Shown: positions 8,420 through 15,585 of the stretch, piece after piece
Position numbering within the stretch: the stretch's first letter is position 1
How the letters are laid out: the number at the start of each line of letters is the position of its first letter
Source of the DNA: Soehngenia sp035406565
Lineage (GTDB): Bacteria; Bacillota; Clostridia; Tissierellales; Tissierellaceae
DNA: 29,598 bases
Direction of reading: 5' to 3'
Assembly: GCA_035406565.1 (NCBI GenBank)
Contig: DAONLG010000005.1
Span: 1-29,598 of the forward strand
Position numbers and translations under genes: made by a program
The notes under the pieces: model-generated
Told to the model about the DNA's origin: nothing
The model's database searches: none
The model's input: the letters and a program-made list of their open reading frames with translations, nothing else

Positions 8420-8872
8420 TCAAACAGTTAAATCATTTTCATTTTTAAGCTTTATTGCTTCAGCCAATAATTTCTCTAGTACTGCTGAAAATACTGATAT
8501 AACGATGCTAGCAAATATAATGAGCAGCGGAAATCCTAAAAGTCCTGGTGCATCATCAACTTCTGCAATCGGATATAAAAAAGGTAAAGCGATTACATAT
8601 AGTGCAGAAATACCAATGGCACAATTTTTAATCTTTGTCAGGGAATTTAGTGAGATATTGCTAAAAACATCTTTTTTGTCAATTCTTGTCAAAATATTGG
8701 AAGCATTAAAAAGTGCATAAAAATACAGTAAAGCTGTCAAATATAGAATAATAACAACAATATTGGGCAGATATCCCATCATCATAGGCACCCAAAACAC
8801 GCAAAGTACTAAAACTGGTATAGCTATTAGTATTAGTGTTATTCTTAAAAAAAGTACATATTTATCTTTCAT
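8420..8872 (-). CDS. DUF2975 family four-helix membrane protein
   Basis: Membrane protein of 150 residues with four predicted helices (about 7-29, 34-56, 85-104, 112-135) and the segment YFYALFNASNILTRIDKKDVFSNISLNSLTKIKNCA between helices 2 and 3, which is the hallmark of DUF2975. Function is not established; the family is commonly encoded beside a small XRE regulator, as here. It is the first gene of the pair and has a promoter and repeat operator at 8905-8950. Confidence 0.85.
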   Translation of the reverse strand: MKDKYVLFLRITLILIAIPVLVLCVFWVPMMMGYLPNIVVIILYLTALLYFYALFNASNILTRIDKKDVFSNISLNSLTKIKNCAIGISALYVIALPFLYPIAEVDDAPGLLGFPLLIIFASIVISVFSAVLEKLLAEAIKLKNENDLTV

Positions 8873-8904
8873 AGCACACCTCTTTTCCCAATTCTATTTA
8901 TTTA

Positions 8905-8950
8905 ATTGTACTATTGTAAATATCGTTTTACAATATAATTTTATTGTAAA
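8905..8950 (-). promoter_or_regulatory. Promoter with three-copy TATTGTAAA operator of the DUF2975/XRE pair
   Basis: The 9-mer TATTGTAAA occurs at 8912-8920 and 8942-8950 (plus) and inverted at 8927-8935, so copies alternate in orientation and start exactly 15 bp apart. On the minus strand a promoter TTGTAA (8928-8933), 17-nt spacer, TACAAT (8905-8910) overlaps two of the copies. This geometry suits repression by a dimeric regulator, most simply the XRE protein encoded downstream. Confidence 0.65.
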
Positions 8951-8983
8951 ACTAAAGGACTAGTTTCCTAGTCCTTTAGTTTT
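8948..8983 (-). terminator. Terminator of the PTS operon, overlapping the IIA stop codon
   Basis: A perfect 16-bp stem (arms 8948-8963 and 8968-8983; core CTAAAGGACTAG) with a GAAA tetraloop on the minus strand. The upstream arm contains the last four sense codons of the IIA gene and its TAG stop; the downstream arm ends in TTTAGTTTT. Strong Rho-independent terminator shape. Confidence 0.8.
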
Positions 8984-9456
8984 ATCTCCATAATTATGTC
9001 TTTGCCAGCTATTACATTGTTACTATCTTTGATTTCTAGCTTCTTTACTCTATCCATATTAGTTATTAATACAGGGGTATCAGTAAGCTTACCCTTTTGT
9101 TTTATAATCTCTAAATCCATCTCTAATAGTTTATCGCCGACATTAACTTTATCTCCAGCTTTTACAAAAGCTTTAAATCCTTCTCCTTTAAGTTCTACTG
9201 TATCGATTCCTAAATGAATCAAAATTTCCAATCCTTCTTTTGTTTCAATCCCTACCGCATGTTTTGTCGGAAATACTTGGATTATTGTACCTTTTACTGG
9301 GGACAATACTTCATTTTCATTTGGCTTTATCGCAATGCCATCTCCTACCATTTTCTCTGAGAACACAGGATCGTCTAATTCATTTAAGTCAATTAGCTCC
9401 CCACTCATCGGAGCATATATAACTACAGAGCTTTGTTTGTTAAAAATATTAAACAT
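8968..9456 (-). CDS. PTS system glucose-family EIIA component
   Basis: Cytoplasmic phosphocarrier of 162 residues, standing alone rather than fused to the permease. Passes phosphate from HPr to the IIB domain. The two active-site histidines are H66 (FPTKHAVGIET) and the phosphorylated H81 (LEILIHLGIDTVELKG). The family start VYAPMSGE-like motif (IYAPMSGELIDL, 14-25) and GDGIAIKP are present. Length is that of Crr/EIIA-Glc. Lies 25 nt after the IIBC gene in the licT-IIBC-IIA operon and ends in its terminator. Confidence 0.93.
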   Translation of the reverse strand: MFNIFNKQSSVVIYAPMSGELIDLNELDDPVFSEKMVGDGIAIKPNENEVLSPVKGTIIQVFPTKHAVGIETKEGLEILIHLGIDTVELKGEGFKAFVKAGDKVNVGDKLLEMDLEIIKQKGKLTDTPVLITNMDRVKKLEIKDSNNVIAGKDIIMEIKLKD

Positions 9457-9481
9457 CTTCTGACCTTCCTTTGTTTATAAG

Positions 9482-10993
9482 TTATTTGTTTTTTAATTTT
9501 TCTAATTCCTCCCACACAAATTGAACTTGAAGCCCGATGACTATCTGCAAAGTATAAGGACCTGTCACTTTAACTCCAGCGACGTCTGCTCTCTTTAATC
9601 TTTCTAAGTCTACTTTATTCATGTCCCTTACTTCTATTCTCAATCGTGTAGTACAGTTTTCAATATTTACTATATTTTCATCTTCACCTAAACTAGTATA
9701 AATAATTTTAGCTATGTTTGCAAACTTTTCATTCGTACCGGATACTTTCTCACTTGATTCTTTCTTGTTGTAGTCATCACTGTAATTATCTGTAAATCTC
9801 TCTGTTATTCCATCACTATTTTTAAATTCTGAAGTTTCAGTTTCTCTACCTGGTGTTTGAATATTAAATTTGACTATTAAAAATCTGAAAATAATGTAGT
9901 ATAGCAATCCAAAGACAATGCCTTGTAAAATAAGCATATACGGTTTATTAGCTAAAGGAAGCCTGGAACTTAATACAAAGTCAATAAGTCCTGCACTAAA
10001 TCCAAACCCTGCAGTCCAATGGAAAAATGCACTAACAGCTAATGAAATCCCTGTCAAAATTGCATGCACCACATAAAGAGCTGGTGCTACAAACATAAAT
10101 GAAAATTCAAGAGGTTCTGTCACTCCAGTCAAGAATGATGCAAATCCAGCTGCCATCATTAGTGATTTTATTTCTTTTTTCCTTTCTGGTTTAGCTGTTT
10201 GATATATGGCAATTGCTGCACCGATTAGTCCAAACATCATTATTGGGAAAAATCCAGCTTGATACATTCCAGTAATGCCTTTTGTCCCAGTCCCAGCCCA
10301 GAAATTTCCGATATCGTTTATCTCAGCTACATCGAACCAAAATACAGAATTTAAAGCGTGATGCAGTCCTGTGGGAATTAACAGCCTGTTGAAAAAGCCG
10401 TAAAGTCCTGCTCCTATATAACCTAGTCCACTAATAGTTGTTCCAAAATTAACCAATGCTGTATACACTACAGGCCATACGAACAATAAAACCATTGATT
10501 CTAATAGCATAATAGCCGATGTTACAATTGGTACTAGTCTTTTGCCACTAAAAAAGGCTAGAGCATCAGGTAGCTTGACTTTACTAAATCTATTGTACAT
10601 CGAAGCAGCAGTTAATCCTGAAATTATTCCGACAAATTGATTCTCAATTTTTGAAAACGCCGCATTTACTTCAGATACATCAATCCCTTTGAGCATCGCT
10701 ACTGATTCAGTAGATAAGAGAGTCGTAACAACTAAATACCCAACTAGTCCACTAAGTGCAGCTGCTCCATCACGTTCCTTTGACATTCCAAGAGCTACAC
10801 CGATTGCGAATAATGCACTCATATTTCCTATAATGGAATCCCCTGCTTTAATTAAAAATGCTGCTATTGGGCTTCCCCCGCCCCAACCAGTTGGGTCAAT
10901 AGCATATCCTATACCTAAAAGTATTGCTGCTGCAGGAAGTACTGCTACTGGAAGCATTAACGAACTACCTAATCTTTGAAAATACTTTTTCAT
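9482..10993 (-). CDS. PTS EIIBC of the glucose/N-acetylglucosamine family (NagE-like)
   Basis: Sugar-transporting and phosphorylating membrane protein of 503 residues. Residues 1-380 are the IIC channel domain, with about ten helices and the motif IPTGLHHALNSVFWFDVAEINDIGNFW, plus GVTEPLEFSFMF. After a charged linker (about 385-425) comes the IIB domain with the phosphocysteine C447 in NIENCTTRLRIEV. The GLHHALNSVFWFDVA segment and AFLTGVTEPLEF resemble N-acetylglucosamine permeases (NagE/NagP) more than PtsG, so GlcNAc or glucose is the likely substrate; this is inference. It follows the licT gene by 11 nt and needs the separate IIA downstream. Confidence 0.9.
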   Translation of the reverse strand: MKKYFQRLGSSLMLPVAVLPAAAILLGIGYAIDPTGWGGGSPIAAFLIKAGDSIIGNMSALFAIGVALGMSKERDGAAALSGLVGYLVVTTLLSTESVAMLKGIDVSEVNAAFSKIENQFVGIISGLTAASMYNRFSKVKLPDALAFFSGKRLVPIVTSAIMLLESMVLLFVWPVVYTALVNFGTTISGLGYIGAGLYGFFNRLLIPTGLHHALNSVFWFDVAEINDIGNFWAGTGTKGITGMYQAGFFPIMMFGLIGAAIAIYQTAKPERKKEIKSLMMAAGFASFLTGVTEPLEFSFMFVAPALYVVHAILTGISLAVSAFFHWTAGFGFSAGLIDFVLSSRLPLANKPYMLILQGIVFGLLYYIIFRFLIVKFNIQTPGRETETSEFKNSDGITERFTDNYSDDYNKKESSEKVSGTNEKFANIAKIIYTSLGEDENIVNIENCTTRLRIEVRDMNKVDLERLKRADVAGVKVTGPYTLQIVIGLQVQFVWEELEKLKNK

Positions 10994-11004
10994 ATTAATT
11001 CCTC

Positions 11005-11859
11005 CTAATCAATATTTTTTACTTCTTTAATTCTTTCAATGTGAAGTGCTAAATACCCCAACTCGTCGTCAGATACTTCAACACTTTTTGTCTTTTCAAT
11101 GCATTCCCCAATCTTAGTAGCTATTTGGTAAGATTTAGCAAATTGTTCTTTAATTATATTAAGTAAAGGATTTTTAATGTTTTTATTTTCTTCCATTCGA
11201 TTTAAACTAGTTCTAAGATGATTTATCAGCCTAGTATAAGTCAACTCGTTAGTGCCTATTGTTATATCCAACTCTGTTTCGATTATTTTAATTAAATCCA
11301 AAAGTAATTTTGTATTCTTTATCGTGTCACTGACATTTTTATTTTGCCTAGCAGAGTGAATGTGTAAAGCTATAAACCCTGCTTCGACTTCTTTTAAATC
11401 TACTTTAAGCTCTGATTTGACTAGGTTGATTGCCATTAGTCCAATTTCAAATTCTCTTGGGTATAGCGCCTGAATTTCATATAGAAATGGATTATTTAAC
11501 TCCAAACCCGAAGAAACTCTTTCTATTGCAAAACTTATATGATCTGTAAGAGCTATATGAATGTGATTGTTGAGTTTACCAAATTCTTCTTCTGCTTTTT
11601 TTATTATTTTTTCGCAAATGATGATGATTCTATCATCAATTTCATTAATTAAATTTAGGTATTCTTTCTTAGTGCTTTCATCTAGATTGAGAAATGATTT
11701 TTCTATATCTTCATCACTTAAAGTTATAAAATCATCAGGCTTTTTTGAAAAACCTATACCCTTACCAACTAAAACAATTTCTTGTTTCTTCTCTACATCG
11801 ATTGCAAGGATGACATTATTATTCAATATTTTATTAATTTTATACTTTCTTTTCCTCAC
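11005..11859 (-). CDS. BglG/LicT-family transcriptional antiterminator
   Basis: RNA-binding antiterminator controlled by the PTS. N-terminal CAT domain (YKINKILNNNVILAID...EIVLVGKGIGF) followed by two PRD domains with the histidines phosphorylated by PTS proteins (HIHIALTDH and AGFIALHIHSA in PRD1; INHLRTSL and LGYLALHIERI in PRD2). I prefer the GTG at 11859 as start because AAAAGGAGAG lies just upstream, and the protein then begins VRKRKYKINKIL as its family does. An upstream ATG at 11892 would lie inside the terminator hairpin region. The RAT/terminator leader at 11888-11943 shows that it regulates its own operon. 284 residues, normal length. Confidence 0.9.
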   Translation of the reverse strand: MRKRKYKINKILNNNVILAIDVEKKQEIVLVGKGIGFSKKPDDFITLSDEDIEKSFLNLDESTKKEYLNLINEIDDRIIIICEKIIKKAEEEFGKLNNHIHIALTDHISFAIERVSSGLELNNPFLYEIQALYPREFEIGLMAINLVKSELKVDLKEVEAGFIALHIHSARQNKNVSDTIKNTKLLLDLIKIIETELDITIGTNELTYTRLINHLRTSLNRMEENKNIKNPLLNIIKEQFAKSYQIATKIGECIEKTKSVEVSDDELGYLALHIERIKEVKNID

Positions 11860-11882
11860 AATCCATCTCTCCTTTTCAATAT

Positions 11883-11923
11883 AAAAAGGCATAAACCATA
11901 TGTATAAACATAAGGTTTATGCC
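11883..11923 (-). terminator. Leader terminator of the licT-PTS operon
   Basis: Ten-bp perfect stem GGCATAAACC/GGTTTATGCC (11914-11923 and 11888-11897) followed on the minus strand by TTTTT at 11883-11887. It lies between promoter and licT start. Its upstream arm is shared with the RAT site, so bound antiterminator would block it. Confidence 0.85.
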
Positions 11924-11943
11924 TGATAAATCAGTAACACACC
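11914..11943 (-). promoter_or_regulatory. Ribonucleic antiterminator (RAT) site
   Basis: The minus-strand RNA reads GGTGTGTTACTG, then ATTTAT, then CAGGCATAAACC. This follows the LicT/SacY-type RAT pattern (GGATTGTTACTG...CAGGCAAAACC) with its asymmetric internal loops. The last ten bases form the 5' arm of the leader terminator, the usual mutually exclusive arrangement. Confidence 0.85.
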
Positions 11944-11953
11944 TACTAACATA

Positions 11954-11982
11954 AATATATAATATAATATTACAAAAATCAA
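11954..11982 (-). promoter_or_regulatory. Promoter of the licT-PTS operon
   Basis: TTGATT (11977-11982), 17-nt spacer and TATATT (11954-11959) on the minus strand, just before the RAT leader. It overlaps the gap after the tautomerase gene, which has no terminator of its own that I can see. Confidence 0.6.
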
Positions 11983-11990
11983 CTACAAAA

Positions 11991-12182
11991 TTATTTTTTG
12001 TGTTTTTCAGACAATAACTGTCCGCCTGTTGCTATGTTGTCCATGCTGTTTTCCCTTATCAAAACTGAAAATGCTTCTATTGGGATGCCTAATACTTCAT
12101 GTGATACATCAGTTAATCGCTTTGCCAATTCCATCTTTTGCTCCTTTGTCATTTGCCCGCCATCGAACTGTATAAATGGCAT
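11991..12182 (-). CDS. 4-oxalocrotonate tautomerase-like small protein
   Basis: Small tautomerase-superfamily protein of 63 residues. With the start at ATG 12182 the chain begins MPFIQFDGG, exposing Pro as the N-terminal residue after Met removal, the catalytic base in this family. The RBS GAAGGTGAG fits this start; an earlier in-frame ATG at 12200 would bury the proline. The rest (MTKEQKMELAKRLTDVSHEVLGIP...FSVLIRENSMDNIATGGQLL) follows the 4-OT helix-strand pattern, including the Arg near position 42. The Arg near position 11 of classic 4-OT is not seen, so the true reaction is unknown. It is the last gene after the Na+-pump subunits. Confidence 0.85.
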   Translation of the reverse strand: MPFIQFDGGQMTKEQKMELAKRLTDVSHEVLGIPIEAFSVLIRENSMDNIATGGQLLSEKHKK

Positions 12183-12214
12183 AAACTCACCTTCTTTCAA
12201 AAAAATTCAATTAA

Positions 12215-12331
12215 TTATGAAAAGGCCTTTAGTAAAAGTTTAATCATCAAAAAAAATATAGTAATTGTAACAAATATACCTAATAACCCATACATTGAAA
12301 CTTTAACCGCTTCTATAAATAATTCATTCAT
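12215..12331 (-). CDS. Mini gamma-like subunit of a Na+-pump decarboxylase (OadG-like, 38 aa)
   Basis: A 38-codon gene between the beta subunit and the tautomerase, easily missed because of its size. It starts with ATG at 12331 after TAGGAGCTGATGAT and ends TAA at 12215-12217. The product is one membrane helix: MNELFIEAVKVSMYGLLGIF, then a hydrophobic stretch and IKLLLKAFS. The N-terminal amphipathic segment, the GhhxF helix start and the LLIKLLxK-type end resemble OadG/gamma subunits, which anchor the alpha subunit to beta. Normal gamma subunits are 80 residues or more, with a Pro/Ala-rich or charged tail that is absent here. It is 11 nt after oadB, a position usual for gamma or next to it. 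Coding nature is likely; homology is inferred from pattern and place. Confidence 0.7.
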   Translation of the reverse strand: MNELFIEAVKVSMYGLLGIFVTITIFFLMIKLLLKAFS

Positions 12332-12342
12332 ATCATCAGCTC

Positions 12343-13464
12343 CTAACTCAATAATGCTAAAATAAGCCCGCCAGCTATAACTGAGCCTATTTGACCAGCT
12401 ACATTAGCTCCTACTGCATGCATTAATAAAAAGTTTGATGGATCTTCTTTTTGTCCCATCTTATGAATTACTCTAGCAGACATTGGGAAAGCTGATATCC
12501 CTGCTGCACCGATCATAGGGTTGATCTTTTTGTTTAAAAATATATTCATTATTTTTGCAAATATTACTCCTCCTGCAGTGTCAAATACAAATGCAATTAG
12601 TCCCATAGCGATAATCATGAGAGTCTGTGGTTTTAAAAATTGCTCAGCTACCATTGTGGAGCCAATAGTTATCCCCAAAAATATGGTCACTAAATTAGCT
12701 AACTCGTTCTGAGCGGATTTCGAAAGACTATCCATTACCCCACATTCTCTAATTAAATTTCCAAACATTAAAAAGCCTATTAGCGAAACACTTGAAGGAG
12801 CAATTATTCCAGAAATAAAAGTTACAATAATCGGAAACAATATCTTTACTGTTTTTGATACTCCCTGAGGTTTATACTCCATTTTTATTCTTCGCTCTTC
12901 TTTAGTCGTAAGTGCCTTTATGACGGGCGGTTGGATGATTGGCACTAAAGCCATATAAGAATAAGCCGCCACTGAAATTGGTCCTAATAGATTTTTAGCA
13001 AATCGCGTTGCTACAAATATAGATGTTGGACCATCTGCTGCTCCAATTATTCCAATTGAAGCCGCTTCTTTTAAATCAAAGCCAAAAAATGTCGCTAAAC
13101 ACATAGTAAAAAATATGCCAAATTGAGCTGCTCCCCCAAAAAATAACATGATTGGGTTTTGAAGTAAAGGTGTGAAATCGATCATAGCTCCTACTGCAAT
13201 AAAAATGAATAGGGGAAATAATTCAGTTGCTATTCCTGCATCAAACAAAATGCTCAAAGCTCCTCTTTGCAATATTCCACCGCTAATCTGATCAATCGCA
13301 GAAGAAAACGGAATATTCACAAGCAATGCTCCAAACCCTAGTGGCAATAGCAATGTAGGTTCATATTTTTTGTGGATTGCTAAAAAAATAAGAGTTCCTG
13401 ATATTATGTACATGATTACGTGTTTTGGTGTTATTGACGTCAAGCCCAGAAGTAATTGTTCCAT
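12343..13464 (-). CDS. oadB: Na+-transporting carboxylic acid decarboxylase beta subunit (OadB/GcdB family)
   Basis: Integral membrane subunit that exports Na+ driven by decarboxylation of a carboxybiotin or carboxylated substrate. The 373-residue sequence has about ten helices and the conserved GIIGAADGPTSIFVATRFA segment with the Na+-site aspartate at D144, plus ISAFPMSARVIHKMGQKEDPSNFLLMHAVGANVAGQIGSVIAGG at the end. This is the usual length. RBS AAGGGGGA precedes the ATG. The alpha (carboxyltransferase) and biotin carrier subunits are not in the window, so the decarboxylated substrate (oxaloacetate, glutaconyl-CoA, malonate or methylmalonyl-CoA) cannot be named. The symbol names the family, not the substrate. 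It follows dsdA by about 70 nt. Confidence 0.9.
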   Translation of the reverse strand: MEQLLLGLTSITPKHVIMYIISGTLIFLAIHKKYEPTLLLPLGFGALLVNIPFSSAIDQISGGILQRGALSILFDAGIATELFPLFIFIAVGAMIDFTPLLQNPIMLFFGGAAQFGIFFTMCLATFFGFDLKEAASIGIIGAADGPTSIFVATRFAKNLLGPISVAAYSYMALVPIIQPPVIKALTTKEERRIKMEYKPQGVSKTVKILFPIIVTFISGIIAPSSVSLIGFLMFGNLIRECGVMDSLSKSAQNELANLVTIFLGITIGSTMVAEQFLKPQTLMIIAMGLIAFVFDTAGGVIFAKIMNIFLNKKINPMIGAAGISAFPMSARVIHKMGQKEDPSNFLLMHAVGANVAGQIGSVIAGGLILALLS

Positions 13465-13535
13465 TTACTGTCCCCCTTGTGAAATATATTTACCTATTAC
13501 AATTTAACATAAAGTAATCAACATATAAAGTAAAT

Positions 13536-14786
13536 TTAAGCAAACATTTGCATAAATTTTTTTCTTTCGCTTTCGGGTACAAGGCTGCCACCAGTAGACC
13601 ACATCATATAATACGGAGATTTTCCACTGTACAAATCCTTTGTAAATGATATGCCATTAAACCCTGCTAATGATGATGGTTCAATAAATATATTCTCTGA
13701 ATTATATAACCCCCGCAAGTAGTAAAATAATTTCTCATCACTTACAGTAAAACACCCATTTATCATTTTCTCTATGAATTTACCAACAAAACCAGATGGT
13801 CTGCCTACTGCAAGCCCATCTGCTTGAGTCTTGTTATCTAAGCCAATATCCAGCACAGAAATCTCATTATGTTTTTTTGTTGCCAACCCCAATAACATAC
13901 TCGGAGAATGTGTTGGTTCAGCAAAATAGCAATGAACTAAATCTTTATAAGCTAATTTTAGTCCATACAATACTCCACCTGGGCCTCCTCCTACCCCGCA
14001 AGGTAAAAAAACTACAAGTGGGTGAGTTTCGTCAATAAATATTTTCTTTTTCTCTAATTGGCTTTTCACATTTAGACCGCCAACTGCATATCCTAAGAAC
14101 AAATCCTTTGAATTTTCATCGTCTATAAAGAAACTGTTGGGGTCTTTTTCCGATTCCATTCTTCCCATTTCAACAGCTTTTGAATAATCGTCTTCATATT
14201 CAATTACCTTTACTCCATTTGCTCTTAGCATATCTTTCTTCCATTGTTTAGCATCTATTGACATATGTACTATAACATTAAATCCCAATCTAGAACTTAT
14301 CATTCCAATGCTTAAGCCTAAATTTCCTGTACTCCCTACCTGTATAGTAAACTTTTTAAAAAAATCTTTAAATTCAGGCCTCATCATCAAAGCATAATCA
14401 TCATCTAAAGATAAAATACCTTCATTTACAGCCAAAGTCTCTGCTATTTTTAAAACCTCATACACCCCACCTCTGCCTTTTATAGACCCAGCTATAGGTA
14501 ATAAATCATCTCTTTTTAACAAAATTTTTCCATCTATTTTCTCGCCTATTTCACTTTCATACCATGTTTTATAGTTGTTTATCTCGTCGATCTTCGATTC
14601 AATCGTGCCGCTTTCAAGTTCAAAAGCTTTTTTAATAAAAGGTTCAAATCTCTTGAATCTCTCTTTTGCATCAATGACATCTTCTTTTTTTATTTCTAAA
14701 TGAGGATATATTTTATCAAAAGGTTCATAGTGAGGATTAAGCCACAGTACTTCTTTCATTTCTCTCAAGTTATTTATTAAGTCCAT
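13536..14786 (-). CDS. dsdA: D-serine ammonia-lyase
   Basis: PLP enzyme converting D-serine (and slowly D-threonine) to pyruvate (or 2-oxobutyrate) and ammonia in the cytoplasm. Key features: LLKRDDLLPIAGSIKGRGG with the Schiff-base lysine near residue 103, the phosphate loop GSTGNLGLSIG near 151-161, and the DsdA block LPCGVGGGPGGVLYGLKLAY...HCYFAEPTHSPSMLLG...DGLAVGRPSGFVGK. These match DsdA and not diaminopropionate ammonia-lyase. I chose ATG 14786 over GTG 14792 because AAAGGAGG is then correctly spaced. About 416 residues, slightly shorter than the E. coli enzyme but complete. It overlaps the nitroreductase gene by 17 nt, so translation is probably coupled. Confidence 0.93.
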   Translation of the reverse strand: MDLINNLREMKEVLWLNPHYEPFDKIYPHLEIKKEDVIDAKERFKRFEPFIKKAFELESGTIESKIDEINNYKTWYESEIGEKIDGKILLKRDDLLPIAGSIKGRGGVYEVLKIAETLAVNEGILSLDDDYALMMRPEFKDFFKKFTIQVGSTGNLGLSIGMISSRLGFNVIVHMSIDAKQWKKDMLRANGVKVIEYEDDYSKAVEMGRMESEKDPNSFFIDDENSKDLFLGYAVGGLNVKSQLEKKKIFIDETHPLVVFLPCGVGGGPGGVLYGLKLAYKDLVHCYFAEPTHSPSMLLGLATKKHNEISVLDIGLDNKTQADGLAVGRPSGFVGKFIEKMINGCFTVSDEKLFYYLRGLYNSENIFIEPSSLAGFNGISFTKDLYSGKSPYYMMWSTGGSLVPESERKKFMQMFA

Positions 14787-15540
14787 TTGCACCCTCCTTT
14801 TTATTCCTAAAATTATCTAAATAAATTTTAACTGATCTATTCATCTCTTTAGCAAAATCTGAATCATATTTTCTTTTATATAGTGCATTAATTGATTCAA
14901 CTTGGTCTTTAGATAAATTTTCTTTCTCATTTCGAATTTGCACCATTTCCATCAGTTCGTCTTTTTTTAATCTGTTATAACTATTTTCAAACACCATGTA
15001 TTCTTTCTCAAATCTAGGAGGTTTTTTACGTTCCAATTGTTTTTTTGTAGGATATCCATAAATTATCATGCTAATGGGCAAAGTGTACTGCGGTAAATTT
15101 AATAGTTTAGTAACCTCCTCATAGTTTTCTAATATATCACCTATATAACAAGACCCAATTCCAAATGACTGAGCTGCTAAAACGGTGTTTTGTGCAGCTA
15201 TTACTGCATCTTGGATAGCTAGCAGTAAATCTCCTTCTTGAGGATTTCTCGCATCAATCCCATTGTATTTATAAATGTCATACCATTTTTGATAATCTGC
15301 AACAAAAATCAAAACCATGGGTGCTTTTGCAATAAATGGTTGATTATCACACAGTTTTGAAAGCTTTTCTTTTAATTCATGATCTGTAACATCAATGATG
15401 GAATAAAACATCATATTGCCGGCAGTCGGGGCTTCAAAAGCTGCATTTATAATCTCGGATTTAATTTCCTCCGAAATGAGTTTGTCCTCAAACAGCCTTA
15501 CTGATTTTCTCTCTCTAATTAATTTTATCACTTCGTTCAC
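14770..15540 (-). CDS. Nitroreductase-family FMN oxidoreductase
   Basis: Flavin (FMN) NAD(P)H-dependent oxidoreductase of 256 residues. The N-terminus (LIRERKSVRLFEDKLISEEIKSEIINAAFEAPTAGNMMFYSIIDV) carries the phosphate-binding R-S-R type motif of the family. The middle AIQDAVIAAQNTVLAAQSFGIGSCYIGDIL and PISMIIYGYP are typical of NfsA/FRP-like members. A helical C-terminal tail (about 200-256) extends past the core. Starts with GTG at 15540, with TAGGAG well spaced. It lies between modC (45 nt) and dsdA (overlap). The physiological substrate is unknown. Confidence 0.88.
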   Translation of the reverse strand: MNEVIKLIRERKSVRLFEDKLISEEIKSEIINAAFEAPTAGNMMFYSIIDVTDHELKEKLSKLCDNQPFIAKAPMVLIFVADYQKWYDIYKYNGIDARNPQEGDLLLAIQDAVIAAQNTVLAAQSFGIGSCYIGDILENYEEVTKLLNLPQYTLPISMIIYGYPTKKQLERKKPPRFEKEYMVFENSYNRLKKDELMEMVQIRNEKENLSKDQVESINALYKRKYDSDFAKEMNRSVKIYLDNFRNKKEGANGLNK

Positions 15541-15585
15541 ATTATCACTCCTAGAAAAATATATACTAATTGTTTAGGTCAATTT

